From assembly GCA_037954235.1 (NCBI GenBank), contig JBBMOA010000016.1, positions 26,689,883 through 26,753,882 on the forward strand: 64,000 nucleotides of DNA, read 5' to 3'. A model generated the notes under the pieces. The model saw nothing but the letters and a program-made list of their open reading frames with translations. It searched no databases and had not been told where the DNA came from. Positions 1 through 11,054 of this stretch are shown here, one piece after another (positions within the stretch are counted from its first letter, which is position 1; the number at the start of each line of letters is the position of its first letter). Position numbers and translations under genes: made by a program. Source of the stretch: Aulostomus chinensis. Its lineage: Eukaryota > Chordata > Actinopteri > Syngnathiformes > Aulostomidae.

Positions 1-3000
1 ACAGGAGGTGAGCACCATCAAGATTAGCGCTGTAAGGCTGATGCATCTGTACTGCTTGGACGTGACGCAGGTCCTCTCGCCTGCTCCAACATTCCTCTCA
101 AGCTGTCAGCCCACATGGCCTGCAGATCTCAGTCTCAAGCTGAATCACAGGGCAGCAAATGTCGTGTGGTAGTTCTGAGGAGAAACTTGCGATCAGCAGC
201 TCTGCTCTGACGTGTGCGTGCTGTTGGTTTCTCACAGCTGTGTGACGCGGAGCGGGCGGAGCTGTATTTATGTGTCCTGAAGCAGCTCAGCTCGTACACT
301 GGTACAACGCAGCGCCACAGTCGGACACAGCTGGCATGTTTCCCTCAGCTTATCAAGTACAGCCTCCAGACCCTGCAAGAACCCGGCCGACAGGTACAAA
401 GCTGAATAGTGATCCTACGGGAATGGAAAGCTGTTGTTGATGATGGATCACAGTTCTGCTCTTTGCAGGTCCCCACTGTGGCCAACCAGATAGCGAAAGC
501 GGTTGCTATGGCGTCCCTCTCACTGGTGTGTCATCTCATGGAGCAACAAGTGATTGACATGCGATCAGACACCAATTTTCTTCTGAAATCCCTCAACGAG
601 CACTTCTACTACCCAGCGTCCTCTACCTCAGGAAGCCCTTCACCTTCGGGACGCCTCAATGAACGTCTGCTGAAACCTCACACAGATGACACGTCCAGGT
701 CAGTGCCGCTTGATTGCATCAATATCTGTCAAGAATAATTTTCACACCAGCCTGGTGGGATGAGGTGTACTCACTCTTCCTCAGTGACGTGGGAGGGCCG
801 AGTCTTCTGCTGCAGGACTGGGGACGAACAGCTGCGCACTTCCTGCGGGACCAGTGGATTTGCCTGAGCGTTCTGACGAAAGCAGCTGTGGTTCCCAAGG
901 CCTCAGAGTCGCTGAAGGCGGCTCTGAGCTGCAGCGTGGAGGCACTGGCTCTGCTGCCCAGTGACCTGGTGCTGCCTGTCCTCACCTTCACGGAGACGGT
1001 GCTGCCACAAGTAAGTCCCGGTGTGTTTTGGTGAACTTGGCAGGATGAAGGAGTGTCTGAGTGTGACAGCAACTGCTGCTCATGTGTGTTTCCCAGTTAG
1101 TGTGTGATGAGGAGGCTCTGTGTGTGGAGGCGGTGACTCGGACCTGGGAGCTGGTCCAGGACCTGAGCACTAACGCTCATGACTTCTGGCCGGCCCTGAG
1201 GGGCTTCATCTCCATGACCTTCCACCAGAAACTTCTCAGTCTGACCGACAGTCAGGCTCCGACGCTCACAGCAGCCATCAAGCAGGTGATCACTCAGAAG
1301 TGGGATTCTTCACTGTCGACATCCACTATTATATAATATATGTACGTGTGGTGGTGGTGTGCACCGTTTTGTAGATCGCCATGGAGCTGATGGAGCTGTC
1401 AGAGTCTAAGAGTGGCGTGTTCAGCGTGTTGATTCTTCACTGCTGTCAGACATGGCTGCCCGAACATGGAGACAGCGGCGAGGACAACTTCTCCAGTGTC
1501 TTCAGTCACACCAACATGCTGGCTGAGGCTTGTGTGTACGGACCGGTGTTCAGGAGAGACCAGCGGTAACTATGGCTACAGTGCAGTAGGGTGTCAAACA
1601 TATTTCACAGGACTTTCTAAGGTGTTTATCCCTCAATAAAGGCTCGTCCAGGATGTCCAGACATATGTGGAGCGGCTGGGTGAAGAGTGCCCTGCTAATG
1701 CTGTGGTAGCAAGGTGAGCTGCAGTCTCCATCATGAGGTTTCACATATGGCCACTAGAGGTCTCTCACACTGTATATGAGCTCACGCTCCATCTGTTCTA
1801 CTCCAGTGACAACAGGGACGATCAGCTGCCTCGTACTTGTGCCCTGGCGTTCCTCAGTCGGCTGGATCCTTCCATCCCGCAGCACCAGAGACTGATGGAG
1901 GAGCTGGTGATCAGTCTGGTGAAGAAGGTAGATCTGTTCAGACTCTCCTTCATCACGGATCGGAACCAAGCATCTGTTCTAATAGAACCTCACGTAACAC
2001 CATCTTCTCTCTTCTCTCTTCTGTCCCTTCACCCGCCCCCAGGATAACAGTATATCAAAGTCAAAAGTGCGTTACTATAGCAACTCCCTGCAACATCGTG
2101 TCAAAAACAGAGTCTGGCAAACACTGCTGTTGCTGCTGCCCAAACTCAAAGAGGTGAGACGGTGGCGCCCGATCCCCCAGAACCAGCCGACTGCGCAGCT
2201 TCACGGGATTCTCTGCTCCAGAAGCATCCCTGAGCAGCACTGCAGCTGCGTGGCCTCCTGCGGTTTTTCATCACATTCAGAGGATTGTGTGTAGTTGTGA
2301 CTTTTTAGTGAGGAAATTACACACTGAAGACTTGGCCCAGCTTGACTGACATCAGACAGTCTCGCCTGTTGGCTCCACAGCATCCATTTTAAAAGTGTCT
2401 GTCCTGCAGCAGCACTAGTAGTAGTAGTAGTAATGGTAGTAGTAGTAGTAGGCTTAGTAATACTAGCAGGAATTATAACACAATACAGGTGTCACCTCAA
2501 TTTGCTGGGTATGAGACAAGAAGTAAAGCTGCAGGACACCTGGTGACACCGACAGTCAAACGGATGATAACCACTCAAATTGTGTCTGTGTGTCTCTATG
2601 TTTGTGTGTCCGTCTGTATGTGTGTGTGTGTTTGTGTCTGTGTGTTCGTGTGTCTGTCTGTATGTGTGTGTCTTTGTGTGTGTGTGTGTCTGTATGTATG
2701 TGTGTGTGTGTGTGTGTCTGTATGTATGTGTGTGTTTGTGTCTGTGTGTTTGTGTGTCTGTATGTATGTGTGTGTGTCTGTATGTGTGTGTGTGTGTCTG
2801 TATGTGTGTGTGTTTGTGTCTGTGTGTTCGTGTGTCTGTATGTGTGTGTTCGTGTGTCTGTATGTGTGTGTTCGTGTGTCTGTATGTGTGTGTTCGTGTG
2901 TCTGTATGTGTGTGTGTGTGTCTGTATGTGCCTCTGTCTGTGTGTGTGTGTTCGTGTGTCTGTCTGTATGTGTGTGTGTGTCTGTATGTATGTGTGTATG

Positions 3001-3558
3001 TGCCTCTGTCTGTGTGTGTGTGTGTTTGTGTGTCTTTCTGTATGTGTGTGTGTGTCTGTATGTGTGTCTGTATGTATGTGTGTATGTGCCTCTGTCTGTG
3101 TGTGTGTGTCTGTGTCTGTGTTTGTGTGTGTGTATGTGTGTCTGTATGTATGTGTGTATGTGCCTGTGTCTGTGTGTGCGTGTGTGTGTTTGTCTGTATG
3201 TGTGTCTGTGCGTGTGTGTGTTTGTCTGTATGTGTGTGTGTGTGTCTGTCTGTGTGTGTGTGTGTCTGTATGTGTGTCTGTGCCTCTGTCTGTGTGTGTG
3301 TGTGTCTGTCTGTGTGTGTGTGTCTGTATGTGTGTCTGTGCCTCTGTCTGTGTGTGTGTGTCTGTGTGTTTGTGTCTGTATGTATGTGTGTGTTTGTGTC
3401 TGTGTGTTCGTGTGTCTGTCTGTATGTGTGTGTGTGTGTCTGTATGTGTGTGTGTTTGTGTGTGTGTGTGTCTGTGTGTTCGTGTGTCTGTCTGTATGTG
3501 TGTATGTGCCTCTGTCTGTGTGTGTTTGTCTGTATGTGTGTCTCTGTGTTTGTGTGTG

Positions 3559-3595
<37 letters not shown>

Positions 3596-3660
3596 GTATG
3601 TGTGTCTCTGTGTTTGTGTGTGTGTTTGTCTGTATGTGTGTGTGTGTGTGTGTGTTTGTC

Positions 3661-3697
<37 letters not shown>

Positions 3698-6600
3698 AGG
3701 AGTTTGTTGCCTCTCTGCTGACCAGTGTCCTCCAGGCTGGATTCTGCAGTAACCAGGCTTCAGTCAAGTACCTGATTGAATGGATGATGGTTCTGATCCT
3801 GGTCCGCTGTCCTCGGCACATAAACAGCTTCTGGTCCTGCTTCAGCACGGTGAGACAAGGACACCAGAACAGGTTTTATTAAACCAAGATCGAACTCTTT
3901 GATTATGGTTGATTTTTTTTGCCCCGCAGCATCATGACGGAACCAAGACCAGCATCTGCACCTTCCTGTCAGTGCTGGTGCACTTTAGTGTCCTTGTTCC
4001 TCTCCTGAAGGATCCGGTAAAGTATTTGTGTCTTCTAACATGACTACTCAGTATCTACATCATCTTCTCCCTCCCTCTCTCTCACTCTCTCCCTCACTCT
4101 GTCTGTCTCTCTCTAAGGCAGTGCAGTTGGTGAAAGCACTGGACGTCATCCTACAGTGGTGTTTCAGCCATAACTTCAGCGTGCGCCTGTATGCCTTACT
4201 GGCCCTGAAGAGGGTGTGGAGCCTGGTGGAGGTCCGAGGAGAGGAGGGGGTGGAGGGTCTGGAAGGGCGGTCTGCTGTAGTCCAGGCCTGTCTGAGCCAG
4301 GCTGAGGCCATGCAGAGCAGCGGGTGAGGACACAATTGCAGCTCTGCTATCGTGCATTGAGACGGAAGTTATCTAACCTGGCGTCTTCCATCTCGCCGTG
4401 CAGAAACGCTAACAAGAACTGGACAAGGATCCAGGAGCACTTCTTCTTTGGTGCCTTTCATCCCATCCGGGATCACAGTGCTGAGGTGTGTTGGTGTACC
4501 TGCTGTGCGGATGAAGTCATTCCTGCAATACAGTGACATCACATCATGTGTTTTCACTTTTCCTCCTTTCCTAGACTATATTCTATACGTTTCCTAGATT
4601 GTCTGGGTTGGCCGATGATGAGTGGATTCCACCCTGGAAATTTGAGAAGCTCTCATGTTTCTCTGAAAGTCCAACTTTCCCTTTGAGGAATCCTGTTCCG
4701 GACCTGAACCAGCTCCAACCTGGAGACTGGATCCAGCAGGACAGAGGTGCAGCAGATCCAGCGAGCTAGCAGTGCGACAGAAATACCGTCATCACGCCTC
4801 GGCTGTTTAGAGTCACCATGTTGTTTCCTCCAGGCGAGGAGGAGAAGGAGGAGCGCTGGGCCGAAGTGCAGAAGAAGATTACCCCGTGGAGGCTGAGGAT
4901 CCAGGAGCAGGACCCCGAGCTTCAGCTGGTTCCACAGCAGAGAGCAGCTCGAGTGGGCAAACAGCCGGGGGGGGCCCTGCTGGTGGTGGCGTCACTCATC
5001 GACAAGCCCACCAACTTAGGAGGTGAGGAGCAGGGCTGATGTGCTGCTCTCTCAAGCTGATCATGAGAACCCAGATGTGTCCTGAGAGCTCTCATCAGAG
5101 CTGCTTCAGGGAGCGTGCAGCCCTCCTCCCGTGTTGTTGTCTCAGACGATAACAGCCTGAATGGATGTGTTTGCAGAGGAAAAGAGCCCTTCTACAAACT
5201 AACATTGGTGCTGTGACAAAAGGGACAACATTAGCTTTTCCCATCTGTAAATGTTTAACTTACATGGAGGCTTTTTTTAACCTTCTGTGTCCGTGATAGA
5301 CAGGTAGACATCAAACATGCTGAGTCATCACTGCCACAGATGACTCGGGCATTCAGTCATCGTCCCCTAAAAACCTATTCAGAGTTTTCCTGTTACGCAT
5401 CCCAAATGATTTTCTTTTCCTTCACTGTGTGTGTGTGTGTGTTTGTTTGTGGTGCAGGTCTGTGCAGGACCTGTGAGATCTTTGGGGCCAGCGCTCTGGT
5501 GCTGGACAGCCTCCGCCACATCAGCGATAAACACTTCCTGTCCCTGAGCGTCTCATCGGAGCTGTGGCTTCCTCTCCTCGAGGTGAAGAGCATAATTTCC
5601 CTCCCCCTTCATCATTAAAGTCTAAGAAGAGTTTTGCCCGATGGAACACACGGCGGTTTGGTTCTAGGTGAAGCGGTTGTTGCTTCATTTGCAAAATGTT
5701 TCTGACGGATTGTCAGCCATCTTTGTTTTGATTACGTTTGCTTCACGACGCACAGCTTCAAATACACAATATACACGTCACGTATGGACAGACTGCTAAC
5801 GCAACCGGTTCATACGGTCATGAAAACCTGGAAATGTCATGGAATTTGAAAACAGCATTTTCCAGGCCTGGAAAAGTCATAACTCATACGTTGATATCAG
5901 AGCAGCTGTGGTTCAGTGGGGAGCGACTGAGGAAACATCTGATAGGGATGTACTTGAACACACGTTTGCAGCGAACATGTGCTTTGTCATTCATCTGAGG
6001 AAAGCATCTGCTGGTAAAGTCTTTTTTTAATGTTCATGACTTAACAGACGTGTCAGAGAAGGCGGCCCGGAGCTCTGCAGTCAGAAGCTAAGTGTGTCCT
6101 GTTGTGTTACTGTGCAAAAACAATAGTGTGTGTGCGCGTGCGTGCGTGTGGCCCTCAGGTGAAGCCCTCGGAGCTCTCTGACTTCCTGCAGCTGAAGCAG
6201 ACTGAAGGTTACTGCATTGTTGGCGTGGAGCAGACTGCCAACAGCCAGAGCCTGCAGGACTTCCACTTCCCTGAGAAGACGCTGCTGCTCCTGGGGTACG
6301 ACTGCACTAAAGTCCTGTTTTCCATCACCTTCACACAAATAGTAATGTCCTCGGCCCCCAGAGACGCTCACACAGGTGAAGGTGTGAGCTGAAGAGCTTA
6401 ATCAATGTTATCTCGCCTGTTTGCCGTGTTTCCCGGCGGGCCTGCTCCGCCCCTCGTCATCTCGTGTCAGGACATGCCAGGCTGTAATTGGCTCTCCCAG
6501 GAGAGGAGAGAACGATGAAGGCTGCATGAACCTTCACCTCCGTATGGTGTGTGAGCATGTGATCGTCCCTCCTGAAGGACAGAGACTCCAGTATTTATCT

Positions 6601-7533
6601 CGTCTCAGTCCTGTTCAGTCACGGCGGTGTGAGGCCGTCGGGGGCTTTAACCCGGCCTGTGAGGTGAATCTGGAGGTCTGTGACAGCTGTGCAGCACAGC
6701 GCCGCTCTAATCTCGCCCTTACCGCCGCAGTTGCTCTCCAGATGAATGTTGCTCATCCCATCAGTGTAGCAGTGTGCCGCCCCCCCGTGAACTCCTCACT
6801 GCCACTCTCATTACCTCTCCATGTTTGCTCTGCAGGAGCCGTATCGTTGGATCTCAGCCTGGAGTGGCTTGATTACTTGTTTGAACAGCTCTCGTGGACA
6901 CACGAATCGTGTGTGAAAGGGTTAATCCTCATTATTACAGTGACTTCAGAAAATGAAGGATTAACTCTGTCATTTGTCCTGAGGGCTCTTCAATTAAATC
7001 AACTGGGAGGCATTGTTCAACCAATCGGAAGCTGAAATTATAAAGTGCCCAAAAAGGTCAAGCTGTGCGTTGTAGATCAGGATTCAGCTGGAAAGTCTTG
7101 ACTGTCATTTCAGATTTAAGTGAATTATGTCTGAGTGCTTCATCGTCTCTGCTTTGTCTGCTAGAAAGGAGTTGCATTTACAAGAGCAGTTCTTTGGCCA
7201 AAAGGTCAAACCCTGACGGTGCCGTGCAAACGGGACGCACTCGGGCTTCTCTCCTCACATCTTCATCATTTCTCTAGAGATGCTTGACGCCATGGAGCTG
7301 ACTGGCTCTATTCCTCTAACTGGCAGGGACCCTTCTCCTTCCCTCCTCACAGTAATGAGCGGGAAGGGATTCCGGCCAACCTGCTCCAGCTGCTGGATGT
7401 GTGTGTGGAGATCCCTCAGCAGGGGGTCATCCGCTCCCTCAACGTGCACGTGAGCGCCGCCCTGCTGATCTGGGAGCACACACGACAACATCTTACCTCC
7501 AGCACTGGGGAGGTCAACTCGAGACCCAACTGA
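1..7533 (+). CDS. tarbp1: tarbp1, 3' portion (tRNA guanosine-18 2'-O-methyltransferase, C-terminal ~891 residues)
   Basis: TARBP1 is the vertebrate Trm3 homologue; it 2'-O-methylates G18 of a subset of cytosolic tRNAs. Coding exons read by hand: 238-393, 469-698, 734-1010, 1097-1285, 1375-1565, 1642-1713, 1807-1927, 2043-2153, 3700-3849, 3930-4016, 4118-4323, 4404-4485, 4575-4746, 4834-5022, 5458-5582, 6159-6295 and 7353-7533 (TGA at 7531). Every junction is phase-compatible with GT/AG ends, except that the 699-733 intron is only 35 nt (see findings). The total is 2,676 nt. The helical, alpha-solenoid-like middle region comes first (for example RGFISMTFHQKLL), followed by the SPOUT domain. 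The human protein is about 1,620 residues, so the 5' half lies left of the window. Positions 1-7 followed by GTGAGC are probably the tail of one more exon. The upper limit of the gene is therefore unknown. Identification is firm, resting on the C-terminal SpoU motifs and the slc35f3 synteny. Confidence 0.9.
2577..3695 (+). repeat. 1.1-kb TG/TGTCTG/TGTATG compound microsatellite in a tarbp1 intron
   Basis: An almost pure alternating T-G stretch with interspersed TGTCTG, TGTATG, TTCGTG and TGCCTC variants fills most of the intron between exons ending at 2153 and starting at 3700. It runs to within 4 nt of the acceptor AG. Frames on both strands stay open for over 1.1 kb only because the repeat contains no stop codons. 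A short AGT-triplet tract (about 2408-2455) lies upstream. Hypervariable length between individuals is likely. Confidence 0.95.
4834..7533 (+). CDS. tarbp1: tarbp1 catalytic SPOUT (SpoU/TrmH) domain exons
   Basis: The last four coding exons (4834-5022, 5458-5582, 6159-6295, 7353-7533) encode the AdoMet-binding knotted methyltransferase fold. Motif 1 runs from VASLIDKPTNLGG into GLCRTCEIFGASALVLDS. It includes the Arg that corresponds, by family knowledge, to the catalytic Arg of TrmH. Motif 2 is LLLGNEREGIP, split by the 1,057-nt intron 6296-7352 between LLLG and NEREGIP. Motif 3 is IPQQGVIRSLNVHVSAAL, with the expected SLN. No key residue is missing, so the domain looks catalytically competent. 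The protein ends about 20 residues after motif 3, as expected for the family. Two of these acceptors (5457, 6158) are preceded by TG-rich tracts. Confidence 0.92.
6296..7352 (+). other. tarbp1 last intron, with possible conserved noncoding block
   Basis: This 1,057-nt intron splits the methyltransferase motif 2. It holds an open frame of about 200 codons (6421-7035) that I do not believe is coding. From about 6880 to 7075 the composition becomes non-repetitive and AT-rich, with TCAATTAAATCAA and related homeobox-like words. This resembles a conserved noncoding element more than ordinary intron. No repeat family is recognised. Confidence 0.4.
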
Positions 7534-7660
7534 AGACGCGGTGACCTTTGCCCTCCTGTGTCTCTGCTAGCAAGGGTCAGCTGACACGCTTCATCTGTCC
7601 AGGCTGTGAACGGGAACTTCTGTGTTTGAAAAAACAGTTACTGTCATTTTCTGGTGCCTC

Positions 7661-7666
7661 AATAAA
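7661..7666 (+). terminator. tarbp1 polyadenylation signal AATAAA
   Basis: A canonical AATAAA lies 128 nt after the tarbp1 stop codon, followed by TG/T-rich sequence. This gives a compact 3' UTR of about 150 nt, well upstream of the next gene's start at 8230. Confidence 0.7.
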
Positions 7667-7689
7667 ACTGATGAAGGAGATCAGCAGGG

Positions 7690-8229
7690 GCTTCATCTGC
7701 TGGGGCCCGTCTGTGTGGGGTCCCCTGAACTGTGTTGTGTTTATGAACTGGAACTGAAGACTAAGCATGCATACATTATTTGTATCTAAATATATTATAT
7801 TTATTAGTGTGTGTGTGTGTGTGTGAATACTCACACTCACACAGGTAAATATGTATATGTACAGCTGCTGTTGTCAGTAGGCAGATGCTTGTGTTTATTT
7901 ATTCCAGGTCAGTTTAATTTTTATACCTTTGAGTAAAATACACGTTTGACATTGTAATCTTTATTAAAATGTTTCTCATTTATTATGGACGTGATGTTAC
8001 TGATCAAAGCAGAGACTGTTTGCATCCTCCTCTCCATCCCTCCCTCCTCCTTTCCATCCTTCCTCCTCCCTTCCATCGCTCCCTCCCTCCTGCTGGACGT
8101 AGTTCAGCTGGAGACCGTCTGGACCTGATGGGGAGCAGCTAGAGTCCACTTGGTCTCTCTCGGCTCGGTTCCGGTCCAGGGCGGCTCGGATGCCCCTCTG
8201 CGCCTGAGGGGAGCGCGTCTCCGGGGGAC
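7690..8229 (+). promoter_or_regulatory. tarbp1-GPCR intergenic spacer and GPCR promoter/5' UTR region
   Basis: The spacer has a short GT run (7808-7824), AT-rich DNA to about 8010, and a CCTCC-rich stretch at 8025-8095. From about 8100 it becomes GC/CpG-rich, running through the first coding exon (to about 8390). This looks like a CpG-island-type promoter for the downstream receptor. No TATA box is obvious and the transcription start cannot be placed. Confidence 0.45.
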
Positions 8230-9202
8230 ATGGGCGTCCTGGACGGTGGCTGGTCGGAGCTCGAGGCGCCGGTGCAAGCGGCAGCCGCCGTCAACGCGAG
8301 CTGGTCCGGGGCCGCGGGGCTCAGCTTGACCCCGCGGACTCAGCTGCTGCTGGAGGTCGTGGTGGTGCTGATGTGTCTGGGCGCGGTGACAGGTGAGTAC
8401 ACACCTGCGGACTCGTCAGCTGCTGCTAGTCAGTGAATAAGATTCAAGTATAATCCCCAGCTTACCAAACTACTACTACCACTGGAAATGTACTGCTGCA
8501 GTACTTACTGGTACTGCAGTTACCCCCTCTACAACGTTTCTTAGTTACTTTAATTGTAAAAGAAGTGTAACATTTTAAGCAGTTGTTTTTGTTACAAGAT
8601 TCAATTTTTCACCTAAAATTCAATAATTTCATGACTCAAAAGAATACTAAAATTGTAGTTTGTTGGAGCCCACGTGTACGACTGCATGAAGTACTACTAC
8701 CAGCACATTTATAGGCATGAACACGAGCAGGTTCTCTGACGGCGTCTAGAAGGAACCCGAGCCCCAGTTTGACCTGCAGATACTTGAAACTGCACGAGCT
8801 GTTGCTGAGTCGAACTCCGATTTTAATTTTGATATGAAATATTGGACACGAGAGGACTTCCTCCTCCGTTGAAATGAAGTCGCGAGGCGGAACCAGCTGA
8901 ACTCTTCAGTCCTCCAAGGTTGCGGGTAAACGTCACTGACGGAGGACCAGGCTCACCTGCTGCACCTGCTGCACCTGCCCCAGTCGCGCTGTCCCTCACC
9001 GCGTGTCGTTCTGCGTGTCAACGATTGAGTGTTATGGAATTTCAACCTCCGTAAAAGTTACTTTTTTCACAAACGTGATGTTTGTACAGTTGAACACAAT
9101 TTAGTTGAACTGTTTTCCACCCTGTGGTGCCATTTTGATGTTTGGTCCATGGAGCAAATACGTGCTGGTTCCACTAGGGGGCTGCATGTTTTCAACTACA
9201 AC

Positions 9203-9272
<70 letters not shown>

Positions 9273-10800
9273 GAAACATTCTCGTCATTGTTATTGTGGC
9301 AGCTACCAAAACTTTCCACTCAGTGACGTCAGTGTTGATCATGAACCTGGCCGTCAGTGACCTCCTGGTGGGCGTCGGCGTGATGCCCTTCGTGGCGCTG
9401 TCCATCATGAACCGAGGATGGGTGGACTGCACCGTACGTCGCCGTTGTCTGACAGCTTTACAGCGTGAGTGTCCGTCCACGTGATGCTGCTCATGTGCTG
9501 GTCTCTCCTGCTGCAGGACCTGTGTCTCTACGTGGGCTACACCTCCTCCGTCTACTGCACGGCCTCCGTTCTGACTCTGGCTGCTATCGCTCTCGACCGC
9601 TACCACTCCATCATGGACTGCCTGCGCTACAGCTCCCGCTGCACCCTGTGGAGGACCTGTGCTGTGGTGATGTGGATCTGGTTGCAGGCCCTGGCCACCA
9701 GCTGCCCCCCCCTGCTGGGCTGGAGCTCCATCAGCTACGTGGTTCCCATGTACAGCTGTGCGGTCAACTGGGCCAGCAGTCCCGGCTACACAGCCTTCAT
9801 GGCCGTGCTGTCCTACCTCCTACCAGCGGTTGTCATTCTCTTTTGCTACGTCAACATTGTGAAGGTGGCCCGCAGCCACGCCAGGAGGATTCACACTCTG
9901 GAGGATGCTGTCCAGCGCAGCAGGACCCCGAGTTCTGGTCCTTCATCTCAGCAGGGCTGCGGGGGCCAGCACGGCCCCTCCAGATTCATTTATCATGTCA
10001 GTGGAAGGATTGTTTCTGAACACAGAAGGGAGGAGGGTCGCCGCAGCAACGCTGTTCCCCCTGATGACGCCACCGCGGACCAGAGCAGCTCCTCGCCCAG
10101 ACGTCTGTTCTCCTTCCTGGCCCAGAACGACTCCCAGCAGCACCACGGCCACCACGGAGTGGTGCGCCTCTTCCTGGTCATCTCAGCCTTCTTCCTGTGC
10201 TGGACACCTTACGTTGGCGTCGCTCTGGTCCAGGCCACAGAAACAGCCGTCCTGGGCCGAGCCAGCCTGGTGCCGCCCTCAGCTGTGACCTTCTCCTACT
10301 GGCTGGTGCTGCTCAACTCTGACATCAATCCTCTGCTCTATGCGTTGCTCAGCAAACGCTTCCAGGGCGCTCTTCAGGGACTGCGGCAAAAACTGAGGGC
10401 CCACCTGGAGAGGGCGGTGGGCAGGGGAGAGGAGGTCAGAGCAGAGAGTGATGAAGGCAGGAGCAGTGACCCCTGCACTCTGAACTCCACCCACCCTGCC
10501 CCCCTCTCCAGCTCTGACAGCTCTGAGGACTCCAAATGTTGCTCCTCAGTTTTTACTGTCAGCTCTGAGTTCACACACCAGTCTGAGGAACATCTATGCA
10601 GAGTGTGTCACCCTGAGACACCCCCCCTGTCCTGCCCTGCATGGGGAGACTCTGGTAGCAACCGGGGGCCGGACTGCCTGCAAGTGCCGTCTCGGCCACA
10701 AGAGGGCAGCAGACTACCTTTCTCTGCTCTGACCAAGGAGCGGCAGGCCACCTTCTTCTACGGCCAAATTACAGTGACGGTGGAGCACGACGTTTGTTAG
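8230..10800 (+). CDS. class A (rhodopsin-like) orphan G-protein-coupled receptor, GPR161-like, 535 residues
   Basis: Three coding exons, 8230-8392, 9273-9433 and 9517-10800 (TAG), join in frame through GT/AG introns. The predicted protein is a seven-transmembrane plasma-membrane receptor. The N-terminus has an N-glycosylation sequon (NASW). TM1 contains GNILVIVIV, TM2 NLAVSDLLVG, and TM3 ends in DRY at residues 135-137. ECL2 has CPPLLGWSS followed by the conserved Cys in YSCAVNW. TM6 has CWTP (336-339) and TM7 has NPLLY (379-383). The third intracellular loop is long (about 226-322) and Ser/Arg/His-rich. The C-tail of about 145 residues is Ser-rich and contains a CC-free but Cys-containing acidic stretch. 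The PPLLGWSS and PGYTAF segments recall GPR161, but I cannot assign an orthologue or ligand. The start was chosen as the only ATG in the CpG-rich exon giving the sequon before TM1. The 3' exon is unusually long for the family. Confidence 0.9.
8393..9272 (+). other. GPCR intron 1
   Basis: An 880-nt intron interrupts the codon for the Gly just before the TM1 Asn (G of GNILV). It is unremarkable AT-rich sequence until 9204, where a TG repeat runs to the acceptor. No other feature is recognised. Confidence 0.7.
9204..9270 (+). repeat. (GT)33 abutting the GPCR exon 2 acceptor
   Basis: A pure GT dinucleotide tract ends directly at the acceptor AG (9271-9272). It replaces the normal polypyrimidine tract upstream of the exon that starts at 9273. 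Confidence 0.97.
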
Positions 10801-10907
10801 AGAGACACGCTGGCAATGACAGAAGCAACCTGGACAAGAAACGTATTGAAAAGACATCTTTTATATTGTACATGTGATTACACTTGAAGACACCCGACAG
10901 CAGATCG

Positions 10908-10913
10908 AATAAA
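10908..10913 (+). terminator. GPCR gene polyadenylation signal AATAAA
   Basis: AATAAA lies 107 nt after the receptor's stop codon, followed by T-rich sequence. Only about 150 nt further on, minus-sense AATAAA signals appear (10921-10926 and 11055-11060). The receptor and slc35f3 therefore probably end tail to tail. Confidence 0.65.
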
Positions 10914-11054
10914 CCCAGCATTTATTTATCAACACTAAATAGTTCTTCCTCAATTGTGATAATCATATGTTGCATCTCGGTGTAAAAATCATCATTCCTT
11001 ACAAAGGTTTACGTTTATGTCTAGCAATAATTCCAGAGGAATACAATATTATTA

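Noticed and set aside
2489..3882. Several 390-430 codon open frames rich in Cys/Val or His/Thr on both strands.
   Set aside because: They are translations of the TG/CA microsatellite, which lacks stop codons; the real exon begins at 3700.
6421..7035. 204-codon plus-strand open frame in the tarbp1 last intron.
   Set aside because: Bracketed by phase-compatible tarbp1 exons, no recognisable domain, composition not protein-like.
9905..10574. Open frames on both strands over the GPCR third exon.
   Set aside because: Shadows of the GC-rich receptor exon, whose own frame contains the hallmark motifs.
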